DNA from: Tabrizicola_A aquatica
GTDB lineage: Bacteria; Pseudomonadota; Alphaproteobacteria; Rhodobacterales; Rhodobacteraceae
Assembly: GCA_965194375.1 (NCBI GenBank)
Contig: CBDAEL010000001.1
Direction: 5' to 3' (one strand)
Length of the DNA: 64,000 bases
The number at the start of each line of letters is the position of its first letter. Position 1 is the stretch's first letter. The notes under the pieces are model-generated. The model saw only the letters and a program-made list of their open reading frames with translations. It was not told the DNA's origin and did no database searches. Position numbers and translations under genes: made by a program. Shown in pieces: positions 48,534-57,577 of the stretch.

Positions 48534-49478
48534 ATGTCGCGTGCGGTGATGGCGGCGGGGGCGGTGCTGGCTCTGGGTTTGGGGCTTGTGTGGCTGCTGG
48601 GCGGGTTTGGCCCCTTGCAGGCGTGGGTGTTGGAGCAACAGCGGCAGGTGCAAAACGCGCTTGCGGGGGCGGTGCGGGCGATCAAAAGCGGGCAGCCGGG
48701 GGCGGTTTTGGGCCTGTTGTCGGTGTGCTTTGCTTATGGGTTTCTGCACGCCGCGGGGCCGGGCCATGGCAAGCTGGTGATCGGCGGCTATGGCATGGCG
48801 CGGCGGGTGCCCTTTGGGCGGCTTGCCGGGGTCGCGCTGGCCTCGTCGCTGGCGCAGGCCGCGGTGGCGGTGGGGCTGGTTTATGCGGTGGTGGCTTTGT
48901 TGGGGCTTGGCCGCAGCGAGGCGGAAGGGCTGGCCGAAGAGGTGATGGCCCCCTTGGGCACGCTTATGGTGGCTGGGGTTGGGCTGTGGCTCGTGTGGCG
49001 CGGGGTGGTTGGCTTGCGGGCGCAAGGGGGGGCGCGGCACGCCCATCACCACGTCCATCGACACGGCCACGCCCATCATGACCATGCGCACGCCCCGCAC
49101 AGCCACGGCGCGGTTTGTGACACTTGCGGCCACGCACATGGCCCAACGGTGGTGGAGGTGCAGCACCTGACCGGCTGGCGCGACACGCTGGCCCTTGTCG
49201 CAGGCATCGCAATGCGCCCCTGCTCGGGGGCCTTGTTTCTGTTGATCCTGACATGGCAGCTTGGCATTGGCAGCGCTGGCATCATAGGCACCTTCGCCAT
49301 GGGGCTTGGCACCGCCATGGTGACCATCGGTGTCGCCGCCATGGCGGTCTGGGCGCGCGAGGGCGCCTTGGCCAGCCTGCCCGGACAGGGTGCCACGCGC
49401 TTCTTGCCGTGGTTCGAGATCATCGCGGGCTTGGTCGTTGCTGTGGCGGCCCTGTCGCTGTTGACCGCCGCGCTTTAG
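48534..49478 (+). CDS. Nickel/cobalt efflux-type transporter (RcnA/NicO-like)
   Basis: A 314-aa inner-membrane protein with about six helices. Characteristic motifs are AYGFLHAAGPGHGK (about residues 75-88) and, after a long His-rich loop (HHHVHRHGHAHHDHAHAPHSHG), RPCSGALFLLIL. The His-rich loop is the metal-binding feature of RcnA/NicO exporters. A GTG start three codons earlier would overlap DUF1007; ATG preferred. Coupled to DUF1007 upstream. Metal specificity (Ni, Co, possibly Zn) is not known. Confidence 0.88.
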   Translation: MSRAVMAAGAVLALGLGLVWLLGGFGPLQAWVLEQQRQVQNALAGAVRAIKSGQPGAVLGLLSVCFAYGFLHAAGPGHGKLVIGGYGMARRVPFGRLAGVALASSLAQAAVAVGLVYAVVALLGLGRSEAEGLAEEVMAPLGTLMVAGVGLWLVWRGVVGLRAQGGARHAHHHVHRHGHAHHDHAHAPHSHGAVCDTCGHAHGPTVVEVQHLTGWRDTLALVAGIAMRPCSGALFLLILTWQLGIGSAGIIGTFAMGLGTAMVTIGVAAMAVWAREGALASLPGQGATRFLPWFEIIAGLVVAVAALSLLTAAL

Positions 49479-49548
49479 CCTGAAAGGCGGGCCATCCTCG
49501 CCGCGCAGGGTGCTTGCCGGGGGGCGGTTCTGCCGATAGATCAGGCAG

Positions 49549-50901
49549 ATGCACAAGATTTCCCCCTATCTCTTTCATGCCCGCGCTACCCTGACCTTGG
49601 GTCTGCCCTTGATCGGCAGCCATGTGGCGCAGTTCGTCCTGCATTTGACCGATACCGTCATGCTGGGCTGGTATGGGGTTCTGCCCTTGGCGGCGGGGGT
49701 CTTGGGCGCGTCCAGCTTTTTCACGATCTTCGTTTTGGGGTCGGGTTTCGCCAAGGCGGTGATGCCCATGGTCGCCTCGGCGAATTCCCAAGGCGATGAG
49801 CGGCAGGTGCGCCGTGTGGCGCGGATGGGGCTGTGGCTGTCGATCCTATTTTCGGCGCTGACCTATCCGGTGTTCTGGTGGTCTGGACCCATTCTCTTGG
49901 CCTTGGGCCAAGAGGAAGAGGTCTCGGCACTGGCGCAGCAATACCTGCGGATTGCCGGGCTTGGCATGTGCCCCGCGCTTTTGGTGATGGTGCTGAAAAG
50001 TTATCTCTCAGCCCTGGAGCGCACGCAGGTCGTGCTGTGGGTCACGGTGGCAGCGGTGCCGTTGAATGTCCTGCTGAACTGGGCCTTGATCTTCGGCAAT
50101 TTGGGAGCGCCTGAGTTGGGTGTGGCGGGCTCGGCCCTTGCCACCGTGACGGTGCAGATCGTGTCGCTGGGGCTGATTGTGCTTTACGCCGCCCTTTTGC
50201 CCGCATTGGCGAAGTATAGTCTCTTCCAACGCTTTTGGCGGCCGGATTGGCCGGGCTTTCGCGCGGTGTTTCGGCTGGGGTGGCCGATGGGCCTGACCGG
50301 GCTGGCTGAAAGCGGGCTCTTCCAAGCCTCGGCGCTGATGATGGGCTGGATCGGCACCACCGAGCTTGCCGCCCATGGCATTGCGCTGGAGATCACGGCG
50401 CTCGCGTTCATGGTGCATGTGGGACTGTCTAACGCGGTGACAGTGCGGGGCGGGCATGCCTATGGCGCGGCGGATTGGACCGCCTTGCGCCAAGGTGCAC
50501 TAACCGGCATCGCGCTGTCGTTTGGCATGGCGATGCTGACGGTCTGCCTGTTCCTTTTGGCTCCCGAGGCGCTGATCTGGCCGTTCCTGAACCCCGACGA
50601 TCCGGCCAGTGCCACGATCATCGTTACGGGAACCGCGCTTTTGGCCTGTGCGGCGCTGTTTCAACTGGCTGATGGCATGCAGGTGATGGCGCTTGGCCTC
50701 TTGGCCGGAGCGCAAGATACCAAGGTGCCGATGGTGCTGGCCTCGGTCAGCTATTGGCTGATCGGCATTCCCGCCAGCTATGCGCTGGCCTTCCCCTTGG
50801 GCTTTGGCCCGGTCGGGCTGTGGCTGGGGTTGGTGGTGGGGCTGGCGATGGCGGCGATCAGCCTGATGGCGCGGTTTTGGTTGCGGCTGCCGAAGGCATA
50901 G
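49549..50901 (+). CDS. MATE-family efflux pump
   Basis: A 450-aa membrane protein with 12 predicted helices. MATE features: GSHVAQFVLHLTDTVMLGWYG near residue 22, a repeat of that motif in the second half, and the LKSYLSALERTQVVLWVT segment. It exports cationic drugs or metabolites in exchange for Na+ or H+. Monocistronic; converges with the small conserved protein at 50909 with only 7 bases between. Confidence 0.92.
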   Translation: MHKISPYLFHARATLTLGLPLIGSHVAQFVLHLTDTVMLGWYGVLPLAAGVLGASSFFTIFVLGSGFAKAVMPMVASANSQGDERQVRRVARMGLWLSILFSALTYPVFWWSGPILLALGQEEEVSALAQQYLRIAGLGMCPALLVMVLKSYLSALERTQVVLWVTVAAVPLNVLLNWALIFGNLGAPELGVAGSALATVTVQIVSLGLIVLYAALLPALAKYSLFQRFWRPDWPGFRAVFRLGWPMGLTGLAESGLFQASALMMGWIGTTELAAHGIALEITALAFMVHVGLSNAVTVRGGHAYGAADWTALRQGALTGIALSFGMAMLTVCLFLLAPEALIWPFLNPDDPASATIIVTGTALLACAALFQLADGMQVMALGLLAGAQDTKVPMVLASVSYWLIGIPASYALAFPLGFGPVGLWLGLVVGLAMAAISLMARFWLRLPKA

Positions 50902-50908
50902 GCGCGAG

Positions 50909-51322
50909 CTACTCCGCCGCCTCGTCCTTCATCAACCGATCTGCCTTCTTGCGGATCAGGACACTGCGCAGGTCATGCATGGCCATCAACAAGGGGTCCG
51001 TGACGGCCTCAAGCGCGTCATCGCTGGCCTTTGACTGCGCCCATTGCGTGGTGAAGTTCATATGGTCAATCGCGCGCAGGATGTCATCGACATCGCGCGC
51101 GGCCAAAACGGCTTGGCGTTCGGTGATCCAGCCCTCGATCAGCGCAATCTCTTCGGGGCTGAGCGGGCGGTCGCCATGCGGTTTGATCTTGCCGTTGTTG
51201 ATGTTGACGGTGGCAATCTCTTCCATGTCGATACGGCGCTGGCGGTTTTCGGTATCAACCCGAAACACCACCGCGCCGTTTTCGCGGACCCGAAAATAAT
51301 AGTCTGGCAAATCGCCCGACAT
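50909..51322 (-). CDS. Conserved protein of unknown function (137 aa)
   Basis: Starts MSGDLPDYYFRVRENGAVVFRVDTENRQRR and contains PHGDRPLSPEEIALIEGWITERQAVLAARDVDDI. Soluble and without known motifs. The frame opens 16 codons earlier, but the start at 51322, 8 bases after the aminotransferase stop, fits an operon arrangement. It is presumably co-transcribed with the aminotransferase. Confidence 0.7.
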   Translation of the reverse strand: MSGDLPDYYFRVRENGAVVFRVDTENRQRRIDMEEIATVNINNGKIKPHGDRPLSPEEIALIEGWITERQAVLAARDVDDILRAIDHMNFTTQWAQSKASDDALEAVTDPLLMAMHDLRSVLIRKKADRLMKDEAAE

Positions 51323-51330
51323 GGCGCCCC

Positions 51331-52533
51331 TTATTTCAAGCCCGCACAAAAGGTCTGGATGCGCTTGCACGCATCTTCCAATACGCTGTCGGCCGTAGCG
51401 TAGCTGACGCGGAAGTTCGGCGAAAGGCCAAAGGCCGCGCCAAAGACCACGGCAACCCCGGTTTCCTCTAGAAGCGCGCTGGCAAAGGCCTCATCATCGG
51501 TGATCTTGGTGCCGCCTGCTGATGTCTTGCCGATGCAGCCTGCAATGTCGGGATAGACATAGAACGCGCCCTCAGGCTTGGGGCAGGTAACGCCTTTGGC
51601 GGCGTTCAGCATCGACACCACCAGATCGCGGCGGCGCTGGAACAGCTTGCGGTTCGGGGCAAGGAAATCTTGTGGGCCGGTCAGGGCCTCAAGGGCCGCA
51701 TATTGCGACACCGAGGAGGGGTTCGAGGTGGACTGCGACTGGATCGTGCCCATCGCCTTAATGAGGTGCACCGGGCCGCCGGCATAGCCAATCCGCCAGC
51801 CGGTCATGGCGTAAGACTTTGACACGCCGTTGCAGGTGAGGGTGCGGTCATACAGGCCGGGTTCCACTTGTGCCGGTGTGGTGAATTCGAAATCGTCGAA
51901 CACAAGGTGTTCATACATGTCATCCGACATGATCCAGACATGGGGGTGGCGCATCAGCACATCACAAAGCGCATTCAACTCGGCTCGCGTATAGCCTGCG
52001 CCCGTGGGGTTCGAGGGCGAGTTGAAGATGAACCATTTGGTTTTGGGCGTGATCGCCGCCTCAAGCTGTGCTGGGGTCAGTTTGAAATCATGTTCAATGC
52101 CACATTCCACCGCTACCGGGGTACCGCCTGCCAAAAGCACCATATCGGGGTAAGACACCCAATAGGGCGCGGGGATGATCACCTCATCGCCCGGGTTACA
52201 GGTGGCCATCAGGGCGTTGTACAGAATCTGCTTGCCGCCAGTGCCAACGGTGATCTGGTTCGGCGCGTATTTCAGACCGTTTTCGCGTTCAAACTTGACG
52301 CAGATCGCCTTTTTCAGCTCGGGGATACCATCCACCGGGGTATAGCGCGTCTTGCCCTCATCAATCGCGCGCTTGGCCGCCGCGCGGATGTTTTCCGGCG
52401 TGTCAAAGTCCGGCTCGCCCGCGCCCAAACCAATGATATCGCGGCCCTGTGCCTTCAACTCGGCCGCCTTGGTGGTGACGGCGATGGTGGGCGAGGGTTT
52501 GACACGGGCGAGGGTATCGGACAGGAAGGCCAT
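51331..52533 (-). CDS. Aspartate/aromatic aminotransferase (fold type I)
   Basis: A 400-aa PLP enzyme, Ialpha/Ibeta class, with the N-terminal GLGAGEPDFDTPENI block, NSPSNPTGAGY near residue 173 and PLP lysine in SKSYAMTGWRIGY near 238. This is the usual alphaproteobacterial aspartate/prephenate aminotransferase, which provides aspartate from oxaloacetate. Divergent from sdhE with short promoter space. Confidence 0.93.
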   Translation of the reverse strand: MAFLSDTLARVKPSPTIAVTTKAAELKAQGRDIIGLGAGEPDFDTPENIRAAAKRAIDEGKTRYTPVDGIPELKKAICVKFERENGLKYAPNQITVGTGGKQILYNALMATCNPGDEVIIPAPYWVSYPDMVLLAGGTPVAVECGIEHDFKLTPAQLEAAITPKTKWFIFNSPSNPTGAGYTRAELNALCDVLMRHPHVWIMSDDMYEHLVFDDFEFTTPAQVEPGLYDRTLTCNGVSKSYAMTGWRIGYAGGPVHLIKAMGTIQSQSTSNPSSVSQYAALEALTGPQDFLAPNRKLFQRRRDLVVSMLNAAKGVTCPKPEGAFYVYPDIAGCIGKTSAGGTKITDDEAFASALLEETGVAVVFGAAFGLSPNFRVSYATADSVLEDACKRIQTFCAGLK

Positions 52534-52606
52534 GAGCGGGCTCCGGGGCTGAAGGGTTCGGCGCTGTCATAGGCTTGGGACAGATTTGGTGCAAGCGGGG
52601 TTGGGC

Positions 52607-52873
52607 ATGGAAACGGCTGAGGCAGGGCTGAAACGTATGGCGATGCGGTCATGGCGGCGTGGCACCAAAGAGATGGATCTGGTGCTGGGCCCCTATGCTG
52701 ATGCCCATCTGGGCACAATGGATGCGCCGACACTCGCGCTTTATGATCGGCTTTTGAATGAAAACGATCAGGATCTTCTGCCTTGGGTTCTGGGCCAGAA
52801 CCCCGCACCGCAAGAGTTTGCGGCCCTGATCGCCGAAATAGGGGCCTTTGCCCGCACTCGGCTTGGCCGCTGA
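52607..52873 (+). CDS. sdhE: Succinate dehydrogenase assembly factor
   Basis: An 88-aa protein that promotes covalent attachment of FAD to SdhA. The conserved RGxxE motif is visible as RRGTKEMD near residues 17-24, and the LGPYADAHLGTMD and FARTRLGR parts are family-typical. The ATG at 52607 is preferred to an upstream TTG. Confidence 0.9.
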   Translation: METAEAGLKRMAMRSWRRGTKEMDLVLGPYADAHLGTMDAPTLALYDRLLNENDQDLLPWVLGQNPAPQEFAALIAEIGAFARTRLGR

Positions 52874-52971
52874 GAAGTCCCGAGAATTCGCGACGAAACC
52901 CGCGCGAGTTTACGTTATGTTTGCGTTTTGTGCGCAGTCTGCCCCAAATTCATGTGGATTTGGAGGCAGAC

Positions 52972-53469
52972 ATGTCAATTCATTCCCCGGTTCTGGATGG
53001 CTCACAAAAGGCCATGATGCTGGGCTATCTGGACAACCTCGCGCTGGTGGAACGGCTGCACCGGCTTTTGCTGGACGTCATCAAGGATGAGTTTGAGCGG
53101 CTTTCGCTTTTGGAGATCAACTCGGTTCAGGCGCTGTTGCTGTTCAACATCGGCGAGAATGAGGTCACCGCGGGCGAGCTGAAATCGCGCGGGTATTATC
53201 AGGGCTCGAACGTGTCCTATAATCTGAAAAAACTGGTGGAACTGGGCTATATGCACCACCAACGGTCTGAGATTGACCGCCGGTCAGTGCGGGTGCGGTT
53301 GACCGAAAAGGGCCGCCGGGTTCGGGCGCAACTGTCAGATCTTTTCGCCCGCCACGCCGAAGGGCTGGTCAAGCGCGGGCTTGTCGATGCCGCGGGCATG
53401 GACCAGATGAACACCGCGCTGAAGCGGATCGAACGCTATTGGACCGAACAGATTCGTTACATCTACTGA
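52972..53469 (+). CDS. ldtR: MarR-family regulator LdtR
   Basis: A 165-aa winged-helix protein with the pattern of LdtR: GYLDNLALVERLHRLLLDVIKDEFERL, then LLFNIGENEVTAGELKSRGYYQGSNVSYNLKKLVELGYMHH. In related alphaproteobacteria LdtR activates an L,D-transpeptidase gene under osmotic stress. A transpeptidase gene lies in this window at 21435 but is 30 kb away. GGAGG lies before the ATG. Its stop codon abuts the stop of the acyl-CoA ligase on the other strand. Confidence 0.88.
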   Translation: MSIHSPVLDGSQKAMMLGYLDNLALVERLHRLLLDVIKDEFERLSLLEINSVQALLLFNIGENEVTAGELKSRGYYQGSNVSYNLKKLVELGYMHHQRSEIDRRSVRVRLTEKGRRVRAQLSDLFARHAEGLVKRGLVDAAGMDQMNTALKRIERYWTEQIRYIY

Positions 53470-55092
53470 TCACGACATCAGCTTGGCCACGGCGCGCAGT
53501 TCAAACTTCTGGATCTTCCCGGTCGAGGTTTTGGGAAGCTCGGTAAAGACCACATGTTTGGGCGTCTTGAACCCGGCCAGACGCGTGCGGCAATGGGCGA
53601 TGAGATCGGCTTCGGTGGCGGTTGCGCCCGGCTTCAACTCGACAAAGGCGCACGGCACCTCGCCCCATTTGTCATCGGGCTTGGCCACTACGGCGCACAG
53701 GCTGACGGCCGGGTGGTGCATCAGCGCCCCCTCCACCTCGACCGAACTGACATTCTCGCCGCCCGAAATGATGATGTCTTTCGCCCGGTCGGTGATTTTC
53801 AAGTATCCATCGGGGTGCTGGAACGCGATATCGCCTGATCGGAACCAGCCGCCCTTGAAGGCCTCGACGGTGGCGGTGGGGTTCTTGTAATAGCCCTTCA
53901 TCACCAGATTGCCGCGCATGGCGATCTCGCCCAAGTGGATGGCGTCGTGCGGCACGGGGGTGCCGTGGCTGTCATGCACCTCGGCCCCTTCCAGCATGGC
54001 CATCGCCACCCCGGTGCGCGCCTTCAGCGCGGCGCGGTCGTCGCCGGTGGTGTCGTCCCACTCGGGCTGCCAGAGGCATTCGGTGGCAGGCCCATAGGTT
54101 TCGGTCAGGCCGTAGACTTGGGTGACATTGAAGCCCAAGGGTTCAAAGGCGGCAAGCGTGGCAGCCGGGGGCGGGGCCCCGGCGGTAAACACCTCAACCA
54201 CATGGGAAAACGCGCGGCGCTCTTCGGGTTTGCAGTTGATGACTGTGTTCAGAACAATCGGCGCGCCGCCGAAATGGGTGACACCTTCATCGGCGATGGC
54301 ATCATAGATCGCCTTCGCCGTGATGTCGCGACAGCAGACCAACGTGCCGCCCATCATCGGCATCATCCACGTGTGACACCAGCCATTGCAGTGAAAAAGC
54401 GGCACGATGGTCAGGTACACCGGGAAGAGCTGCATTCGCCAACCCAGCGCATTGGCGGTGGTGGCCAGATAGGACCCGCGGTGGTGGTAAACCACGCCCT
54501 TGGGTCGCCCAGTGGTGCCGGAGGTGTAGTTGATCGCAATGGATTCCCACTCATCCTCGGGCATGATCCAAGGCGCTGACGGGTCGCCCTTGACCAAAAG
54601 CGCTTCATAAGTCAGATAGGCGCCTGAGGCGGTAAAGCCATGGTCCACCACCTCGATGATCTCGGGGGCAGTGCCTTCCATCCGGCGGATCGCCTCTTGC
54701 GCAAGCGGCAGAAACGCCGTGTCGCACAGCACAATCTTTGCCCCCGCATGGCCAAAGATATAGGCCACGGTGTCGGCATCCAGCCTTGTGTTGATCGTGT
54801 TCAACACCGCCCCGCAGGCCGGCACGCCGAAATGCGCCTCGGCTTGGGCGGGGATGTTTGGCAGCAGCGTGGCCACCACATCGCCGGGGCGAATGCCGCG
54901 CCCGGCCAATGCGCTGGCCAGTTGGCCGACGCGCGCGGCATAATCGGCATAGCTCAGCCGGGTGGACTTCCACACCACGGCGGTGCGGTTCGCAAACACA
55001 TCCGCCGCGCGGCGCAGATGCGACAGGGGCGTCAGCGCCACAAAATTCGCCGCAGTCTTCCCAAGTCCGGTTTCATCCGCCAGCCAGCCCAT
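53470..55092 (-). CDS. Acyl-CoA ligase (AMP-dependent synthetase)
   Basis: A 540-aa ANL-family enzyme. The AMP motif YTSGTTGRPKGV lies near residues 188-199, and the acyl-binding pocket stretch GLTETYGP and adenylation motif GYLKITDRAKDIIISGGENVSS are clear. It resembles methylmercaptopropionate-CoA ligase (DmdB)-type enzymes of Rhodobacterales, but short- or medium-chain fatty acids are equally possible. Full length, with a hydrophilic N-terminus. Convergent with ldtR, with no intervening bases. Confidence 0.9.
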   Translation of the reverse strand: MGWLADETGLGKTAANFVALTPLSHLRRAADVFANRTAVVWKSTRLSYADYAARVGQLASALAGRGIRPGDVVATLLPNIPAQAEAHFGVPACGAVLNTINTRLDADTVAYIFGHAGAKIVLCDTAFLPLAQEAIRRMEGTAPEIIEVVDHGFTASGAYLTYEALLVKGDPSAPWIMPEDEWESIAINYTSGTTGRPKGVVYHHRGSYLATTANALGWRMQLFPVYLTIVPLFHCNGWCHTWMMPMMGGTLVCCRDITAKAIYDAIADEGVTHFGGAPIVLNTVINCKPEERRAFSHVVEVFTAGAPPPAATLAAFEPLGFNVTQVYGLTETYGPATECLWQPEWDDTTGDDRAALKARTGVAMAMLEGAEVHDSHGTPVPHDAIHLGEIAMRGNLVMKGYYKNPTATVEAFKGGWFRSGDIAFQHPDGYLKITDRAKDIIISGGENVSSVEVEGALMHHPAVSLCAVVAKPDDKWGEVPCAFVELKPGATATEADLIAHCRTRLAGFKTPKHVVFTELPKTSTGKIQKFELRAVAKLMS

Positions 55093-55186
55093 CTTGTCCC
55101 CCGGAATGTCGCGATGTGTCGCTTTTCGGCGGGCAGTTTGCGAAGGATCGTCGCAGATGTGAAGGTGAAATGCGAAGGATCAGCCG

Positions 55187-56107
55187 ATGACTGCGACCAA
55201 AGACCGAACGCTGATGGCCGCAGGGCTGATTTCCGTCTACGCCTTTGTCATCGGGTTCACCGACAATTACGTGCGCGTGATCGCCGAAGAGGCGGGGCTG
55301 TGGCAGTTCCACTTCACCCGGTCGTGCATGACGGCGGTGCTTTTGGGCCTTGGCGTGGCAATCTGGGGCTTTCGTGTGAAACCGCGCAGTTGGCGGGCGG
55401 TGGTCGCACGCTCGGCCATTCACGGCTCGGCCATGGTGATTTATTTCGGGGCGTTGGCGTTTCTGGATGTGGCGCTGGTCGCGGCGGGGCTTTTCACCGC
55501 GCCAATCTGGGTCCTCTTGATCTCACGCTTCGCCTATGGCCACGCGATCGGGCCAGTGCAGGTGATGGCGGTGGCCTTGGGCTTTGTCGGGGTCATTCTT
55601 GTCTTGGGACCCGAGGCGCTGGGCGGCGCATCGATGGCAGCCTTGTTGCCGATCCTTGCCGGAGCGCTGTATGCATTGGGCAATATCGCCACCCGCGAAT
55701 GGTGCGGCGCGGAAAGCGCGCAGACGCTTTTGGCCGGGTTCTTCGGCGCGCTGGGGATCATCGGGGCGGTTGGCATGGTGGCCTTGACGCTGTTTCCGTT
55801 GGAGGTGCCGGTCGGGCCCGACGGGTTCTTACAGCGCGGGCCGGTTTGGGCCTCAGGTGAGTTCTATTTCTGGACCTTCGTGCAAGCGGCAGGCAGCCTG
55901 ATTGGCGTGGGCTTCATGATCCGCGCCTATCAGATCACCGATGCCAGCCGGGCCTCGGTGCTGGAATATGTCATCCTGCCGGCCAGTGCCTTTTGGACAT
56001 GGGTCATCTGGGGCAAGGGGCTGGAGCCGCTGGCGGTTTTGGGCATGGTTCTGATCGTAGCGGCGGGCACGCTGATTGCGCTGCGCGCCAAGGCCGAAGA
56101 GGCCTAA
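55187..56107 (+). CDS. EamA/DMT-family transporter
   Basis: A 306-aa membrane protein with ten predicted helices in two EamA repeats. Features include an N-terminal GLISVYAFVIGFTDNYVRVIAEEAGLWQFHFTRS and mid-section IWVLLISRFAYGHAIG. Substrate unknown. It converges with tdk, with stop codons overlapping by 4 bases. AAGGATCAGCCG precedes the ATG. Confidence 0.88.
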   Translation: MTATKDRTLMAAGLISVYAFVIGFTDNYVRVIAEEAGLWQFHFTRSCMTAVLLGLGVAIWGFRVKPRSWRAVVARSAIHGSAMVIYFGALAFLDVALVAAGLFTAPIWVLLISRFAYGHAIGPVQVMAVALGFVGVILVLGPEALGGASMAALLPILAGALYALGNIATREWCGAESAQTLLAGFFGALGIIGAVGMVALTLFPLEVPVGPDGFLQRGPVWASGEFYFWTFVQAAGSLIGVGFMIRAYQITDASRASVLEYVILPASAFWTWVIWGKGLEPLAVLGMVLIVAAGTLIALRAKAEEA

Positions 56108-56682
56108 GCGCCAACCGCTTGCCGCCAATGGCGGCGGCACAGGCTTTGATAGGTCTCATTGCCGCCGATCACCACCTGCTCGCCGTCTTTCAGCGGGCGG
56201 CCATCGGGGCCCTTGCGCATCACCATCGTGGCCTTTTTCCCGCAGTGGCAGATGGTGCGCACCTCGCGCATTTCGTCCGCCCAAGCCAACAGTGCGGCCG
56301 ATCCGGGAAAGAGAGCGCCACGGAAATCCACCCGCAGGCCATAGCACATCACCGGCACGCCCAGATCATCCACGGCGCGGGCCAATTGCCAAACCTGCGC
56401 TTTCGACAGGAACTGCGCCTCGTCGATGAACACGCAGGCGATTTTGCCCTCGGCAAAACGGGCCTCCAGCTTGGCGAACATGTCGTCATCGGGCGCAAAG
56501 GTATCGGCAGGCTCCCCAATGCCAATGCGGCTGGCGATCCGGCCCTCGCCGGCGCGGTTGTCGAACTGCGCGGTGATGAGATAGGTGTCCATCCCCCCTT
56601 CGCGGTAGTTATGCGCCGCCTGCAACAGGAGCGTCGATTTTCCCGCGTTCATGGTGGAATAGTTGAAGTAGAGCTTGGCCAT
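56104..56682 (-). CDS. tdk: Thymidine kinase
   Basis: A 192-aa type II thymidine kinase for nucleoside salvage. P-loop NAGKSTLLLQ (about residues 12-21), Walker-B-like VFIDEAQFLS near 85, and a zinc-binding pair ICHCGKK near 145 with further Cys at 183 (LCRRH). Length normal. Converges with the EamA transporter gene. Confidence 0.95.
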   Translation of the reverse strand: MAKLYFNYSTMNAGKSTLLLQAAHNYREGGMDTYLITAQFDNRAGEGRIASRIGIGEPADTFAPDDDMFAKLEARFAEGKIACVFIDEAQFLSKAQVWQLARAVDDLGVPVMCYGLRVDFRGALFPGSAALLAWADEMREVRTICHCGKKATMVMRKGPDGRPLKDGEQVVIGGNETYQSLCRRHWRQAVGA

Positions 56683-57081
56683 AGCGCGGTTTACCGCAGG
56701 CCGCGCCTCGCGCGCAAGGGGAAGCCTAAGGGCTGGAGGAGCGGGCCGCCACAGCGGCCAGAGCGCGAAAGAAGGTGGAGGCGCGCGGCGCCCCTTCAGC
56801 CGATCGTCTCGCCCTAAACTGGGCTTTGGAGAGGCAACCTTTCAAGATGCTGAAGGGTCTACCGCGCGGCCATGACGAACACACACCAAAGCCACCCTTT
56901 AAAAGAGCAACAGCACGGCAGACCCCCACCTATGCCAGCGCTGGGGGCGCTGGCCACTCGCTACTGTTCCGGGCTTGCCGGAACACCTTTATTCATGACA
57001 AACCGTTACCAGCCCATTAATGGGAAAAGAGGTTCTGAATTCCCCGGATCCTGTCCAGATTTGTACTGCAAAGGTTTTGAT
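56683..57081. other. 399-base spacer with hairpins, possible small RNA
   Basis: No convincing gene. An imperfect inverted repeat (56781-56799 with 56850-56870) encloses a GCCC/GGGC stem. Further on is a perfect terminator-type hairpin, TGTTCCGG-GCTTG-CCGGAACA (56965-56985), followed by CCTTTATTC, and a 12-base palindrome CCCATTAATGGG (57013-57024) in the leader of the CII-like gene. Confidence 0.5.
56965..56985 (+). terminator. Orphan terminator-like hairpin
   Basis: Perfect 8-base arms with a 5-base loop and a T-rich tail on the + strand. No + strand gene ends here, so it may terminate an unannotated small RNA starting within 56700-56900. Confidence 0.5.
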
Positions 57082-57534
57082 ATGAGTGTTGCCAGCTATT
57101 TGAAAAAGCATTGTGAGGCTCTGGTCAAGGATGTGGGCATCGAGGCGGCCTGTGAGATCACCGGCAAATCGAAGGCGACGCTTGGCCGCTATTACTCGGA
57201 CAATGACGAGCACGGTGATCGGTTCATGCCTGTCGATGTGGTGGCGCAACTCGAAGGCGCGTCCCGGTTTCCGAATGTGACTTCGGCCTTGGCCGATCTG
57301 CGGGGGATCACGCTGTCTTATGACGCGGACAAGCGCAATGCGGCCTCAAGCGGGGTCAATCAGGATGTCGTGGCGCTGGCGCAGCGCTTTGCGCTGTTGA
57401 TGAGCGAGTACAACATGGCGATCAGCGATGGGAAAATCTCGATCAATGAGGCCAAGCGATTGCTGCGCGAAACGCTGGCGCTGCAGCAGGTGCTGCTTGA
57501 GATGAAGCTGAACCTTGAAGAAGAGGCGCAATAG
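57082..57534 (+). CDS. Regulator resembling phage CII (CP76-type)
   Basis: A 150-aa protein starting MSVASYLKKHCEALVKDVG. The N-terminal part is an HTH-like helical region (ACEITGKSKATLGRYYSDNDEHGDRFMPVDVVAQLEGAS), as in phage CII/CP76-family repressors; the C-terminal part is a coiled helix (ALAQRFALLMSEYNMAISDG). Assignment rests on this pattern only. A palindrome CCCATTAATGGG in the leader could be its own operator. No other phage genes are near, so it is probably domesticated. Confidence 0.6.
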   Translation: MSVASYLKKHCEALVKDVGIEAACEITGKSKATLGRYYSDNDEHGDRFMPVDVVAQLEGASRFPNVTSALADLRGITLSYDADKRNAASSGVNQDVVALAQRFALLMSEYNMAISDGKISINEAKRLLRETLALQQVLLEMKLNLEEEAQ

Positions 57535-57577
57535 GCCGGGGGGGACCCCGGCCTTTGCAGATGTTGTCGCGGTCGGC

